A stretch of 64,000 nt of DNA from Methyloversatilis sp. Its GTDB lineage: Bacteria; Pseudomonadota; Gammaproteobacteria; Burkholderiales; Rhodocyclaceae. Under the pieces are notes generated by a model. That model worked only from the letters and a program-made list of their open reading frames with translations, searched no databases and had not been told where the DNA came from. Shown piece by piece: positions 32,621 to 42,863 of this stretch (positions are counted from its first letter, which is position 1; the number at the start of each line of letters is the position of its first letter). A program made the position numbers and the translations under genes. The DNA is taken from contig NZ_JAUYNV010000024.1 in assembly GCF_030698125.1 (NCBI RefSeq), positions 1 to 64,000 on the forward strand. Direction: 5' to 3'.

Positions 32621-33858
32621 AGCACTTCGAAACCCGCGACGGCAGCCTGTTTGCCGAAGCCATTCCGCTCGAACGGATTGCCGCCGAGTTCGGCACACCG
32701 ACCTTCGTCTATTCGCGCGCAGCGCTGACCGATGCCCATGCGGCCTACGCCGAGGCGCTGACCGGGCGCGACGCCATGCTGTGCTACGCGGTGAAGTCGA
32801 ACTCGAACCTTGCCATCATGAATCTGTTCGCGCGGCTCGGCACCGGCTTCGACATCGTGTCCGGCGGCGAACTGGCACGAGTCATCGCAGCTGGCGGTGA
32901 TCCGGCGAAGGTCGTCTTTTCCGGCGTCGGCAAGACACGCGACGAAATGCGCGCAGCGCTCGAACACGGCATCTACTGTTTCAACGTCGAATCGGAACCC
33001 GAACTCCACCGCCTCGCTGAAGTCGCCCGCAGTCTTGGCAAGCGCGCCCCGATTGCGCTGCGCGTCAATCCGGATGTCGATCCGAAGACGCATCCCTACA
33101 TTTCCACCGGCCTGAAGTGCAACAAGTTCGGCGTGCCGATCACCGATGCGCATGCGCTCTATCTGGCCGCGGCGAACATGCCGCAGCTGGACATCCGCGG
33201 CATCGCCTGTCACATCGGCTCGCAGTTGCTTGATCCGGCGCCGGTCGCCGAAGCGGCCGCCAAGGTGGTCGCACTGGCCGAGGCACTGAACCGCGACGGC
33301 ATCGAACTGCGTCATCTCGATCTGGGCGGCGGTCTCGGCATCCGTTACGACGACGAGGCGGTTCCTGCCACGCGCGACTATCTGGCCCCCTTGCTGTCCG
33401 TGCTCGCCGGCCGCAAGGAAAGGCTGCTGCTCGAACCCGGTCGTTCGCTGGTCGGCAACGCCGGCGTGCTGCTGTCGAAGGTCGAGTACCTCAAGCGCGG
33501 GGAGGACCGCAACTTCGCCATCATCGACGCAGCGATGAATGACCTCGCCCGCCCGGCGCTGTACGACGCTTTCCACCGCATCACAGAAGTGCGTCCGCGC
33601 GGCACGCCCGACACCTACGACGTGGTCGGGCCGGTGTGCGAAAGCGGCGACTTTCTCGGCCGCGCGCGCAAACTGGCAGTCGAAGCCGAGGATCTGGTGG
33701 TGATCTTTTCCGCCGGCGCCTACGGCATGACGATGAGTTCGAACTACAACACGCGCGCACGCGCAGCCGAAGTCATGGTGGATGGCGACACCTGCCACCT
33801 GATCCGCGCCCGCGAGCGCATCGAAGACCTGTACGCGGGCGAGCGCCTGCTGCCGTGA
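32617..33858 (+). CDS. lysA: Diaminopimelate decarboxylase
   Basis: 413 aa. CYAVKSNSNLAIM contains the PLP-binding Lys. HIGSQLLDPAP and HLDLGGGLGIRY are barrel motifs, EPGRSLVGNAG binds phosphate, and CESGDFLGRAR carries the active-site Cys from the partner subunit. Converts meso-DAP to lysine. Confidence 0.97.
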   Translation: MKHFETRDGSLFAEAIPLERIAAEFGTPTFVYSRAALTDAHAAYAEALTGRDAMLCYAVKSNSNLAIMNLFARLGTGFDIVSGGELARVIAAGGDPAKVVFSGVGKTRDEMRAALEHGIYCFNVESEPELHRLAEVARSLGKRAPIALRVNPDVDPKTHPYISTGLKCNKFGVPITDAHALYLAAANMPQLDIRGIACHIGSQLLDPAPVAEAAAKVVALAEALNRDGIELRHLDLGGGLGIRYDDEAVPATRDYLAPLLSVLAGRKERLLLEPGRSLVGNAGVLLSKVEYLKRGEDRNFAIIDAAMNDLARPALYDAFHRITEVRPRGTPDTYDVVGPVCESGDFLGRARKLAVEAEDLVVIFSAGAYGMTMSSNYNTRARAAEVMVDGDTCHLIRARERIEDLYAGERLLP

Positions 33859-33862
33859 TGCG

Positions 33863-34276
33863 ATGAGCGGGCCGAACGACGACACGCGAGAGCGGCTGCG
33901 GCTGGACAAGTGGCTGTGGGCGGCCCGTTTCTTCAAGACACGCACGCTGGCGGCCGACGCGATCGACGCCGGCCGCATCCAGCTCAATGAGGCGCGCGCC
34001 AAACCGTCACGCGAAGTGCGCATCGGCGACCGGCTGGACATCCAGACCGGCGAGCTGCGCTACACGGTGATCGTGCAGGCACTGTCGGGCAAGCGCGGAC
34101 CGGCCGAGGTCGCACGCACGCTGTACGAAGAGACGCCCGAAAGCATGGCCGCTCGCGAGGCAGCCCGCGAACAGCGCCGGCTGCAGCCCGAACCTTCGGT
34201 CGGCCTGCACGGCCGGCCGACCAAGACACAGCGCCGCGAAATCGACCGCCTGCGCGCTAGAATTCGCGGCGAATGA
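33863..34276 (+). CDS. hslR: S4-domain RNA-binding heat-shock protein (Hsp15 family)
   Basis: 137 aa. RLRLDKWLWAARFFKTRTLA followed by AIDAGRIQLNEARAKPSREV is the S4 RNA-binding domain of Hsp15. The basic C-terminal tail (about 95-137) is typical. It rescues stalled 50S subunits carrying a peptidyl-tRNA. Starts 5 bp after lysA. Confidence 0.92.
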   Translation: MSGPNDDTRERLRLDKWLWAARFFKTRTLAADAIDAGRIQLNEARAKPSREVRIGDRLDIQTGELRYTVIVQALSGKRGPAEVARTLYEETPESMAAREAAREQRRLQPEPSVGLHGRPTKTQRREIDRLRARIRGE

Positions 34277-34337
34277 GCTGCAGCCCGACACGGGTTTCGC
34301 GGCGACCGGATTATCAATCAGTCGAAAAGGAAGCGAA

Positions 34338-34874
34338 ATGTCCGAACGTATCGTGATGAAGATCGGTGAAGCGACCGTCTTCGCCAGGGAAGGCCAGTTC
34401 ACCGACGCCATGCCGGAAATCGTCATCGGTTCGATCGACGGTCCGGTCGGCCAGGCCTTCGCCCAGATGATGGGTCAGACTGCCGGCCACACCCGCATGC
34501 TGGCCGTGCGCGACTGCAACCAGATGGCCAAGCCGGCGACGATGATGGTGCCCAAGGTGACGATCAAGAATTCGCGCACCGTCGAACTGCTGGGCGGCGT
34601 CGTGCAGTCGGCCACCGCCGACGCCGTGGTCGACAGCGTTGCCGAAGGCATCATCCCGAAGGAATTGGTGGACGAACTGGTCATCATCGATCTGGTGTGG
34701 CTGGACCCGAACGCGGTCAAGGACCCCAACCTCGACATGAAGGATCTGTACCGCACCAACTACGAAGCGATGAAGCTGGCCATCCAGCGCGCGATGACCG
34801 GCAAGCCGACGATGGAAGAGCTCATCGCCAACCGCCACAAGATCAAGCACTGCATGTACGACCCGGACGCCTGA
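34338..34874 (+). CDS. Formaldehyde-activating enzyme (Fae) family protein, divergent paralogue
   Basis: 178 aa with AAGGAAG before the ATG. VPKVTIKNSRTVELLGGVVQ, AVVDSVAEGIIPKE and NYEAMKLAIQRAMTGKP are clear Fae-family blocks. Classical Fae condenses formaldehyde with tetrahydromethanopterin in methylotrophs. The expected catalytic His near residue 25-30 (VAHIDLIIG in classical Fae) is replaced here (DAMPEIVIG), so it may be one of the Fae-like paralogues whose role differs. No other H4MPT-pathway gene is in the window. It has its own terminator. Confidence 0.85.
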   Translation: MSERIVMKIGEATVFAREGQFTDAMPEIVIGSIDGPVGQAFAQMMGQTAGHTRMLAVRDCNQMAKPATMMVPKVTIKNSRTVELLGGVVQSATADAVVDSVAEGIIPKELVDELVIIDLVWLDPNAVKDPNLDMKDLYRTNYEAMKLAIQRAMTGKPTMEELIANRHKIKHCMYDPDA

Positions 34875-34897
34875 TAGCAGCTTGTCATTACCCGGAA

Positions 34898-34927
34898 AGC
34901 CCCTGCTCGATGCAGGGGCTTTTTTTT
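34898..34927 (+). terminator. Rho-independent terminator after the fae-like gene
   Basis: AGCCCCTGC and GCAGGGGCT form a perfect 9-bp stem with a TCGAT loop, followed by eight T. It starts 23 bp after the stop codon. Confidence 0.92.
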
Positions 34928-35024
34928 GCGGTATGAGCATTCAAAGACCGACCTTGTTTTGAGCACTCTCGGCATCCAGAATGAGTGAAGCTCGGCTGTT
35001 GGCTGGGCGCAGGGAGGAATGCCG

Positions 35025-36104
35025 ATGGACATTCGGGCGGACAGCAAAACCGGGCACGAGAATGCGCCGATGCCGCAGATGAGCGGCGACGCGTTCCGGC
35101 GCGTCGTCGAGTACGCGCCGAGCGCAATGGTTCTGGTCAATGACCAAGGCATGATTGTTCTGGTCAATGAACAGACGGAAAGGCTGTTCGGCTACCCGCG
35201 CGCCGAACTGATCGGCCGCTCGGTTGACCTGCTGGTCCCCTCCGCTGCGCGGGCTCACCACGCCGACTTCCGTCACAGCTTCCTGTCTTCGCCCAGTCCG
35301 CGCCCGATGGGTGGCGGACGCGATCTGTTCGCCTGCCGCGCCGACGGAAGCGAATTCCCGGTCGAAATCGGTCTCAATCCGATGGACACAGGCAATGGCG
35401 TCATGGTGCTTGCGTCCATTGTCGACATCACCGAACGACGTCGCGCACAGCAGGTACTGGAACAGGCACTGCTCGAAAAGACCGTGCTGCTCAACGAGGT
35501 GCATCACCGGGTCAAAAACAATCTTCAGGTCATCATCAGCCTGCTCAACCTGCAGGCCAACACCGCCGACGAACCGCGCGTGCGCGACATCCTGAACGAA
35601 AGCCAGAACCGCGTGCGTGCAATGGCGCTGACCCATCAGCTGTTGTACGAGCGCAAGGATTTCTCGCGCATGGACCTCGGCGATTACCTCGATCGTCTGG
35701 CCCAGCTGCTGCGCGGCTCCTACCGCAGTGGCTCGAACGGCGTCGAACTGCAGCTCGAACGGCCGGCGCAGCCGGTATACCTTGATCTGGAACGCGCCAT
35801 CCCCTGCGGGCTGATGGTCAACGAGCTGGTCACCAACGCCTTCAAGCACGCCTTCCCGGACCAACGCTGCGGCGACATCACCATCACGTTAGCAGGCGAC
35901 GGCCAGCGGCTGACGCTGGCGGTGCGCGACGATGGCGTCGGCCTGCCGGAGGATTTCGATTTCGAAGCGGTCAAGTCGCTGGGCCTGCAACTGGTGCCCT
36001 TGCTGATTGACCAGCTGCACGGCGAGCTGCAGATACTGCCTGGCGGCGGCGCCCATTACCGCATCACTTTCCCGGCAGCCCTTTCGACACGAGGTACGCC
36101 ATGA
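35025..36104 (+). CDS. PAS-domain sensor histidine kinase (HisKA_2/HWE type)
   Basis: 359 aa from the ATG at 35,025; GGGAGGA is too close for the ATG at 35,019. A PAS domain covers about 25-140. [20 protein letters not shown] is the HisKA_2 phosphorylation box. [13 protein letters not shown] and [13 protein letters not shown] are the N and G1 boxes. No membrane segments, so it is a cytoplasmic sensor. It overlaps the following gene by ATGA, so that protein's receiver is its likely partner. Confidence 0.92.
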   Translation: MDIRADSKTGHENAPMPQMSGDAFRRVVEYAPSAMVLVNDQGMIVLVNEQTERLFGYPRAELIGRSVDLLVPSAARAHHADFRHSFLSSPSPRPMGGGRDLFACRADGSEFPVEIGLNPMDTGNGVMVLASIVDITERRRAQQVLEQALLEKTVLLNEVHHRVKNNLQVIISLLNLQANTADEPRVRDILNESQNRVRAMALTHQLLYERKDFSRMDLGDYLDRLAQLLRGSYRSGSNGVELQLERPAQPVYLDLERAIPCGLMVNELVTNAFKHAFPDQRCGDITITLAGDGQRLTLAVRDDGVGLPEDFDFEAVKSLGLQLVPLLIDQLHGELQILPGGGAHYRITFPAALSTRGTP

Positions 36105-38524
36105 ACGCCCCGCTCCCGGTCAATCTGATGCTGGTCGAAGACGAGCGCGTGATCGCCTTCGACCTGAAGACCCAGCTGCAGTCATTCGGCTACAGGGTCG
36201 GCGCCGTGCTGGCGAGTGGCGAACAGGCCGTCGATCGGGTCGCCGACGTGGCCCCCGATCTGGTGCTGATGGACATTCATCTGGACGGAGTTCTCGACGG
36301 CATCGATGCAGCGCTGCAGATCCAGGCACGTTACCGGGTACCGGTGGTGTTCCTGACCGCCTACGCCGAAGATGACACGCTCAAGCGGGCACTGGACTGC
36401 CGGCCATTCGGTTATCTGGTAAAGCCCTGCGAGGCGCGAGAACTGCACGCAACGATACAGATGGCGCTGGCCCGACGTGAAGTCGAGGCGAATGTTGAAC
36501 GCAGCGAGCAGCTGTTCAAGCTGGCGCTGGACGCGGCATCGCTTGGCGTACTGGAATGGCAGGGCGCTTCGATGCAGCTGCACGGCGATGGCCATCTGCG
36601 CGGTCTGTTCGGCGACCGGCCTGTGCCGCTGGACGAAAACTGGGACATCTTTCTGTCTCGAGTCGATCCGGACGACCGGACGCACATTACTGAAACGCTG
36701 AACTCGGCACTGGAGCGCGGCGACGCCGTGCGCATCGGGTTCCGGACTGCGGGCAATGGGGGAGCACGCAGCCTCGAGGCGCATGCCCGCGCGTACGGCG
36801 AGTCGCACAGCGAAAGGCGCATCGTCGGCATCCTGCAGGATGTGACCCAACGACGTCTCGACGAAGCAGCCCTGCGCCAGTCCAGCGTGGTGTTCCACAA
36901 CTCCGCGGAGGCCATCGCCATCTGCGACCTGCAACGGCGCATCGCTGCGGTGAATTCGGCCTTCACCCGCATTACTGGCCACGCGGAGTGTGACGTGATC
37001 GCGCTTAACCTCGAGCGGGTGCTGAGCACCGGCCATGACGACGCCTTCTACGCCGCACTGGTCGCCTCCGCGGGCACGGGCTACTGGCAGGGCGAGGTGC
37101 AGTGCCGCCGCGCGTCCGGCGACAGCTTTCCCGCGTGGGAGAGCATCAGTGCGGTACGCAGTGACAGCGGCGAAGTCACCCACTTCGTCACCGCGCTATC
37201 GGACTTCACGGCCATCCACCAGATCGAAGCCAAGCTGAACCATCTGGCGCATCACGACACGCTGACCGACTTGCCCAACCGGCTGCTGTTCGACGACCGT
37301 TTCGAACAGGCAATCGAACAGGCGCGTCGCCTGCAGCAGCGCTGCATCCTGCTGTTTCTCGATCTGGACAGCTTCAAGGTGGTGAATGACACGCTGGGCC
37401 ACGGCGTCGGTGATCAGCTTCTGCGCACCGTGGCACAGCGCCTGCGCACGGCATTGCGCCGCAGCGATACGCTGGCCCGTCTCGGCGGCGACGAATTCGT
37501 CGTGCTGGCCGGAAGCGCCCTGCCGGACGAGGCATCCCGCCTCGCGCTCAAGCTGCTCAATGCGCTCAGTGCTCCGTTCGACCTCGGAGAGGAGCAGATC
37601 CGCATTTCGGCCAGCATAGGCATCGCGATATTTCCTGACCACGGGAGTGACCGCAACGTACTGATGCGCGCAGCCGACATCGCGATGTATTCGGCCAAGT
37701 CACAGGGTCGCAATCGCTTCCAGTTCTTTTCCGAGGACATGTCGGAACGCACGCACGAGCGCATGCAGATGGAGCAGGGCTTGCGGCGCGCCATCGATGC
37801 CGATGCGCTGCAGGTGCATTACCAGCCCCAGCTGCGCCTGATCGACCGTCGCATCGTGGGCGTGGAAGCGCTGGTGCGCTGGCCGCATCCGGAATGGGGC
37901 ATGATCCCGCCGTCGCGCTTCGTGCCGGTGGCGGAGGAAAGCGGCATCATCGAGGCGATGGGACTGTGGGTGCTGCGTCGCGCCTGCCACGACATCGTCG
38001 GGCTGGCAGACAGCGAAGGTCAGCAGATGCGGCTGGCGGTGAATGTATCGGTACGCCAGTTCCTGCGCGAGGACTTCGTCGCCGAAGTCCTCGAAGTGCT
38101 GGTCGAAACCGGCTTCCCCGCTGCATCGCTGGAGCTGGAAATCACCGAATCCACGCTGCAGGTGATCGAACGCAGCGCCAGCATGATCGTCGCGTTGAAG
38201 CGACTCGGCGTATCCATAAGCATCGATGACTTCGGCACCGGCTATTCGTCGCTGAGCGTGCTGCGCGGTCTGCCGATCGACCGCATCAAGATCGACCGCT
38301 CCTTCATCATCGACCTGACCGAAAGCGACGATGCGCGCGCCATGATCGATGCCATGCTCACGCTTGGCCGGTCGCTGCGCATGAGCACCATTGCGGAAGG
38401 CATAGAACTGGACACCCAGGCCGAACTGCTCGGCAGTCTCGGTTGCGCGGAAGGACAGGGATTCCTGTTTGCGCGGCCGATGCCGCTCGACATGCTGCAC
38501 CAGCTGCTCGCCGGACGGCACTGA
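36101..38524 (+). CDS. REC-PAS-GGDEF-EAL response regulator, cyclic-di-GMP turnover
   Basis: 807 aa. The receiver (1-120) has the phosphorylation site in [10 protein letters not shown] (about Asp57) and the conserved Lys in LVKPCE. PAS-like regions cover about 130-380. The GGDEF motif is intact ([12 protein letters not shown], about 461) and the EAL domain is intact (VEALVRW, about 588; [16 protein letters not shown]). It could make or break cyclic-di-GMP; which activity dominates is unclear. Coupled to the upstream kinase. Confidence 0.93.
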   Translation: MNAPLPVNLMLVEDERVIAFDLKTQLQSFGYRVGAVLASGEQAVDRVADVAPDLVLMDIHLDGVLDGIDAALQIQARYRVPVVFLTAYAEDDTLKRALDCRPFGYLVKPCEARELHATIQMALARREVEANVERSEQLFKLALDAASLGVLEWQGASMQLHGDGHLRGLFGDRPVPLDENWDIFLSRVDPDDRTHITETLNSALERGDAVRIGFRTAGNGGARSLEAHARAYGESHSERRIVGILQDVTQRRLDEAALRQSSVVFHNSAEAIAICDLQRRIAAVNSAFTRITGHAECDVIALNLERVLSTGHDDAFYAALVASAGTGYWQGEVQCRRASGDSFPAWESISAVRSDSGEVTHFVTALSDFTAIHQIEAKLNHLAHHDTLTDLPNRLLFDDRFEQAIEQARRLQQRCILLFLDLDSFKVVNDTLGHGVGDQLLRTVAQRLRTALRRSDTLARLGGDEFVVLAGSALPDEASRLALKLLNALSAPFDLGEEQIRISASIGIAIFPDHGSDRNVLMRAADIAMYSAKSQGRNRFQFFSEDMSERTHERMQMEQGLRRAIDADALQVHYQPQLRLIDRRIVGVEALVRWPHPEWGMIPPSRFVPVAEESGIIEAMGLWVLRRACHDIVGLADSEGQQMRLAVNVSVRQFLREDFVAEVLEVLVETGFPAASLELEITESTLQVIERSASMIVALKRLGVSISIDDFGTGYSSLSVLRGLPIDRIKIDRSFIIDLTESDDARAMIDAMLTLGRSLRMSTIAEGIELDTQAELLGSLGCAEGQGFLFARPMPLDMLHQLLAGRH

Positions 38525-38592
38525 GCGCAGCGATGCCCGGTGATCGGCCGGCGCAGGAAGTCCGTCGGGCGCAAACCAACAGCCGCACCGCC

Positions 38593-40047
38593 CTATGCCG
38601 GCTCGACCGCTTCGACCGGCAGTGTGTCCAGGTGGCGTCGCAGGATGCGGTAATGGTCGTAGTCGAAGCGCCCGGCGACACCTGCGGGCAAGGCATCCGC
38701 TTCTTCCGCGGCGCTGCCCAGATAGCACCAATGGGACAGCCAGTGACGCTCGCCACGCAGCGCACCGGGCCGTCGTTCGCGCACCACCACCCGGCCCGGC
38801 CACGGCCAGTCCGGCACCCGCAGCCCGTCGAGCGCACTCATCATCCGCAGATCGTGCTGCCGCGCATCCTCGCGCCCGCAGCACACACCACGGCAGCGCT
38901 TGATCTGAACATTCACACAGGCGGCGGTACGTCTTTCGTGCCCCTGCAGGCCGATGCGCTTCGGGCACAGCTGCCACGCCGTCGCCATTTCGCGCAAGGC
39001 CGCCATGCAGTCGCGGCGCGAGCGGAACGGACCATACAGACCGCTCAGTTGCTGCGGCGCGACGCGGTCGAGATCAACCACGACCAGCGCCGCCTCTCCG
39101 GCAGCGACCTCGTTGCCCGGTCCACCGAGCAGGTGCAACGCCACGGCCGGACCGACGGCGCGTGGCGGCTTGTTGTACGGCGGCTGCAACTGTTTCAAGA
39201 GCTTCGCTTCAAGCAGCAGGGCGCCCAGTTCGCCGGCGGTTTCGGTCCATTCGACGCGCCGCGTGTCGCGCGCCAGGCGTGCCGCCTGACCCGCCTTCTG
39301 CGGACCGTTGAAATGAGACAGTACGCGCGCGCGCAGATTGCGGCTGCGTCCAACGAAAAGCGGGGCTTCAGCCGTTTTCGGCAACAGGTCTGCAGCGGCG
39401 CCAGGCGCAGCCGGTTCGCCATACAGGAGGTAGACACCCGGCGCCTCCGGCGGGTCTCCCACGGCGCCCGGTGCGAAGCCGGGCACAGGCGAAGCGGTGA
39501 GCCCGGACTTGCGGATGGCCGCATCGATCTGCGCGACCGGGAAATCGCGCTTCACGATGTCGAGCACATCGCAGACCACGCGGGCGTCGCCCAGTGCGCG
39601 ATGGCGCGCAGCGCAGCGCAGGCCGAGCCGCTCCATCACGGCATCCAGCCCGTGACGCGGATATCCTGGGTAGAGCGCGCGCGACAATTTCACCGAACAC
39701 AGTACACGCGGCGTGAAGGACAGTGACAGGCGGGCGAACTCGTTGCGCAGGAAGCCGTGGTCGAAGCGGGCGTTGTGGGCCACGAACAGACGGTCATGCA
39801 GCAGCATGGATACCTGCTGCGCGATGTCGGCGAAGCCGGGCGCCCGGCGCACCATGTCGTCGGTGATGCCGGTGAAGCGCTGGATGTTGCCGGGAATCGG
39901 GATGCCCGGATTGACCAGGCTGGACCATTCGACACGATGGTCCCCGTCCACCAGCACGATGCCGACCTCGGTGATGCGATCAAGCGCCGGATCGCCGCCG
40001 GTCGTTTCCAGATCGACGATGGCCAGCGGCGTGTCGAGCAGGGTCAT
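38593..40047 (-). CDS. DnaQ-like exonuclease fused to a GIY-YIG (UvrC/Cho-like) domain
   Basis: 484 aa. IVDLETTGG (Asp11, Glu13), NARFDHGFL and HRALGDARV are the DEDD 3'-5' exonuclease motifs, in residues 1-180. PGVYLLYG with FVGRSRNLRARVLSHF (about 205-250) is the GIY-YIG nuclease core seen in UvrC and Cho. A Cys-rich stretch (CVNVQIKRCRGVCCG, about 388-402) follows. This DnaQ-Cho fusion is recognised in bacteria and is thought to act in DNA repair. Confidence 0.88.
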   Translation of the reverse strand: MTLLDTPLAIVDLETTGGDPALDRITEVGIVLVDGDHRVEWSSLVNPGIPIPGNIQRFTGITDDMVRRAPGFADIAQQVSMLLHDRLFVAHNARFDHGFLRNEFARLSLSFTPRVLCSVKLSRALYPGYPRHGLDAVMERLGLRCAARHRALGDARVVCDVLDIVKRDFPVAQIDAAIRKSGLTASPVPGFAPGAVGDPPEAPGVYLLYGEPAAPGAAADLLPKTAEAPLFVGRSRNLRARVLSHFNGPQKAGQAARLARDTRRVEWTETAGELGALLLEAKLLKQLQPPYNKPPRAVGPAVALHLLGGPGNEVAAGEAALVVVDLDRVAPQQLSGLYGPFRSRRDCMAALREMATAWQLCPKRIGLQGHERRTAACVNVQIKRCRGVCCGREDARQHDLRMMSALDGLRVPDWPWPGRVVVRERRPGALRGERHWLSHWCYLGSAAEEADALPAGVAGRFDYDHYRILRRHLDTLPVEAVEPA

Positions 40048-40102
40048 CGGGCGGATGCGGCCGTGTGCAGGAACGAAACCAGTGCCGGATTCAGCGCTGG
40101 AT

Positions 40103-40321
40103 TCAGTGCGACTCGCCTGGCGTCAGGTCAGTCTGATACGGGTAGGCCTTCTGCGGCACCTTCGCTTCGTTGAAGCGGCGCTGGCTTTCGAGGTCCTGCG
40201 GCTTGTCCCACCACAGCGCGCGTCCCTTGCGCTGCTCTTCAACCTGCTCCGGATTCTTTTCCAGGTACTCACGCATGAAACGCGTGTGATCCGATTCGTA
40301 ATCAGCCACTTCAGACTCCAT
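40103..40321 (-). CDS. DUF3460 family protein
   Basis: 72 aa from the ATG at 40,321; the open frame extends upstream into spoT. YESDHTRFMREYLEKNPE, GRALWWDKPQDLESQRRFNE and VPQKAYPYQ match the small DUF3460 family of Betaproteobacteria. No known function. It follows spoT, overlapping nothing but leaving only 16 bp. Confidence 0.82.
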   Translation of the reverse strand: MESEVADYESDHTRFMREYLEKNPEQVEEQRKGRALWWDKPQDLESQRRFNEAKVPQKAYPYQTDLTPGESH

Positions 40322-40337
40322 ACAGAAAATTCGATGA

Positions 40338-42623
40338 TTATTGCTGCGCGCCCCGGCGGCCTTCTTCGGCCTTTTCGCTACCGGCACGCACCCGGTTGAT
40401 GCGCACCACTTCCGGCACGCGTCGCAAACCCTTCATGATGCGCGCCAGATGCACGCGATCACTCACCTGCAGCGTGAAATGAATCTGCGTGTACAGGCTG
40501 CCGTCTTCTTCCATGCCGACATTCTGGATGTTGGCGCCGCATTCCGCGATCTCGAACGCCACCTTGGCCAGCACGCCCGGACGATTCGCCGACACGACGC
40601 GGATGCCGACTTCGAACACCCGACTGTTGTCGCGCTCCCATTCGACGTCCACCCACTGATCGCCTTCCTTGCGGTTGCGCCGCAGTGTCGGGCAGTCGTG
40701 CGCATGGATCATCAGGCCCGAGCCCTTGCGCATCTGGCCGACGATGGGGTCGCCCGGTATCGGCTGACAACAGCGCGCGATCCGCACCGCCATGCCTTCG
40801 GAACCGCGGATCAGCAGCGCGCTTTCAGGCACCTCGATACCGCTGCCTGCCTCGCGCGCGCTCTGCAGTTCAAGCAGGCTGCGCGCGACGAAGGTGGCAG
40901 AACTTTTGCCCTGGCCAATGTCGGCGAGGGCGTCCTTGCGGTTGCGGATATCGGCCGTTTCCAGCCAGTGCGTCCACGACACATCGCTGATTTCATCCGG
41001 CGTGACGCCGAACTGGCGCAGCGCCTGGGTCAGCAGCCGCTCGCCAAGCTGGGCCGATTCCTCGACCTGCATGTTTTTCAGGAAGTGACGTATCTGCGCA
41101 CGCGCCTTGCCGGTCTTCACATAACCCAGCCAGGCGGGATTCGGATTCGGGTGCGTTGCGGTGATGATGTCCACCTGATCACCGCTGTTCAGTTCGCTGC
41201 GCAGCGGCATCAGCTCGTGATTGATGCGACAGGCCACGCAGCAGTGGCCGACATCGGTATGGACTGCATATGCGAAGTCGACCGCCGTCGCACCGCGCGG
41301 CAACGACATGATCTTGCCCTTGGGCGTGAACACGTAAACCTCACCCGGAAACAGGTCGATCTTCACGTGTTCGAGGAATTCAGCCGAATCAGGGGCTGAA
41401 CTCTGCAGTTCGAGCAGCGATTGCAACCAGCGGTGCGTGTTGGCCTGCAGATCATCCAGTGACTGTTCGCTGTCCTTGTACAGCCAGTGCGACGCCACGC
41501 CGTTCTGCGCGATCTGATGCATTTCCGAGGTGCGGATCTGCACTTCGACCGGCGTGCCGAAGGGGCCGATCAGCGTGGTGTGCAGCGACTGGTATCCGTT
41601 GGCCTTCGGGATCGCGATGTAGTCCTTGAATTTGCCGGGCACCGGCTTGTACAGCGCGTGCAGTGCGCCCAGCGTCAGGTAACAGGCGGCCACATCCGGC
41701 ACGACGACGCGAAAACCGTAGATGTCGAGCACCTGCGAAAACGTCAGGTGCTTGTCGCGCATCTTGCGGAAGATCGAATACAGGCTCTTTTCGCGACCGA
41801 ACACGTCGGCTTCGAGCCCGCGTTCGGGCAGGCGGGTACGGATGGCGTCGGTGATCTTGCCGACCACCTCGCGCCGGTTGCCGCGCGCTGCCTTCATCGC
41901 ACGGTAGAGCACCCGATAACGCAGCGGATACATGGCCTGGAAGGCCAGATCCTGCAGTTCGCGATACACCGCGTGCAGGCCGAGCCGGTTGGCGATCGGT
42001 GCATGAATTTCGAGCGTTTCGCGCGCGATGCGCCGCTGCTTGTCCTGCCGCACGCTGCCGAGCGTGCGCATGTTGTGCGTACGGTCCGCCAGCTTGATCA
42101 GGATGACGCGCACGTCGCGCGCCATGGCCATCAGCATCTTGCGGAAGTTTTCCGCCTGCGCATCTTCCTTCGACTGGAACTCGATCTTGTCGAGCTTGGA
42201 CACGCCATCGACCAGTTCGGCGACCACCTTGCCGAAGCGCTCGGCAATCTCTTCCTTCGTGATGTCGGTATCTTCCATCACGTCGTGCAGCAGCGCGGCG
42301 CACAGCGCCTGGCTGTCGAGCTGCCAGCCGGCGAGGATTTCCGCCACCGCGACCGGATGCGACACGTAAGGCTCGCCGCTCATCCGGAACTGGCCGGCAT
42401 GCGCGCTGGCGGACAGCTCATAGGCGTCACGCACGCGCTGCACGTCTTCTTCCCGCAGATAAGCGGAAATGGATGCGATCAGGCGTTCGAAATCGCCGCC
42501 GTGGGGACCGGCGGGATTGCCCGCATAGGGATCGTTGTCGGCCAGACCGAGGGCGACAACGGCTGCTTCAGGCGCAGGCTGTATGACCGGGGTGGGCATG
42601 AGTATGTCGTCCACCGGCCGCAT
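40338..42623 (-). CDS. spoT: RelA/SpoT-family (p)ppGpp synthetase/hydrolase
   Basis: 761 aa; the ATG at 42,599 is an alternative with a weak GGTGGA upstream. The hydrolase HD motif is intact (LLHDVMEDTD). The synthetase has YGFRVVVPD and GYQSLHTTL. TGS (VFTPKGKIMSLPRGATAVDFAY), zinc-finger-like and ACT domains follow. The intact HD site indicates a bifunctional enzyme. Downstream of rpoZ in one operon with gmk. Confidence 0.95.
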   Translation of the reverse strand: MRPVDDILMPTPVIQPAPEAAVVALGLADNDPYAGNPAGPHGGDFERLIASISAYLREEDVQRVRDAYELSASAHAGQFRMSGEPYVSHPVAVAEILAGWQLDSQALCAALLHDVMEDTDITKEEIAERFGKVVAELVDGVSKLDKIEFQSKEDAQAENFRKMLMAMARDVRVILIKLADRTHNMRTLGSVRQDKQRRIARETLEIHAPIANRLGLHAVYRELQDLAFQAMYPLRYRVLYRAMKAARGNRREVVGKITDAIRTRLPERGLEADVFGREKSLYSIFRKMRDKHLTFSQVLDIYGFRVVVPDVAACYLTLGALHALYKPVPGKFKDYIAIPKANGYQSLHTTLIGPFGTPVEVQIRTSEMHQIAQNGVASHWLYKDSEQSLDDLQANTHRWLQSLLELQSSAPDSAEFLEHVKIDLFPGEVYVFTPKGKIMSLPRGATAVDFAYAVHTDVGHCCVACRINHELMPLRSELNSGDQVDIITATHPNPNPAWLGYVKTGKARAQIRHFLKNMQVEESAQLGERLLTQALRQFGVTPDEISDVSWTHWLETADIRNRKDALADIGQGKSSATFVARSLLELQSAREAGSGIEVPESALLIRGSEGMAVRIARCCQPIPGDPIVGQMRKGSGLMIHAHDCPTLRRNRKEGDQWVDVEWERDNSRVFEVGIRVVSANRPGVLAKVAFEIAECGANIQNVGMEEDGSLYTQIHFTLQVSDRVHLARIMKGLRRVPEVVRINRVRAGSEKAEEGRRGAQQ

Positions 42624-42654
42624 GGTTCAGTTCAGAGCCTGAGGCCCGGTCGCA

Positions 42655-42861
42655 TCAGACCTGACCCCGGTTCAGGATTTCGACGCCGTACTTGCCGGCG
42701 GCGATCTCGCGCAGCGCAACCACGGTGGGCTTGTCGTTCTCGGCTTCGACCTGCGGCGTGCTGCCGGCAGCGAGCTGACGCGCACGAACGGTGGCCGCCA
42801 GCGTCAGCTGGAAACGGTTGGGGATGCGCTTGAGACAGTCTTCAACAGTGATACGTGCCAT
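42655..42861 (-). CDS. rpoZ: RNA polymerase omega subunit
   Basis: 68 aa. [30 protein letters not shown] is the conserved omega N-terminus; residues 45-68 ([17 protein letters not shown]) complete the family pattern. It aids assembly of the beta' subunit and binds ppGpp with it. Starts 2 bp after gmk, in the gmk-rpoZ-spoT operon. Confidence 0.96.
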   Translation of the reverse strand: MARITVEDCLKRIPNRFQLTLAATVRARQLAAGSTPQVEAENDKPTVVALREIAAGKYGVEILNRGQV

Positions 42862-42863
42862 GG

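Noticed and set aside
40103-40321. YggX-type Fe-S protection protein
   Set aside because: Small size and position suggested it, but the sequence matches DUF3460 and lacks the YggX N-terminal Cys motif.
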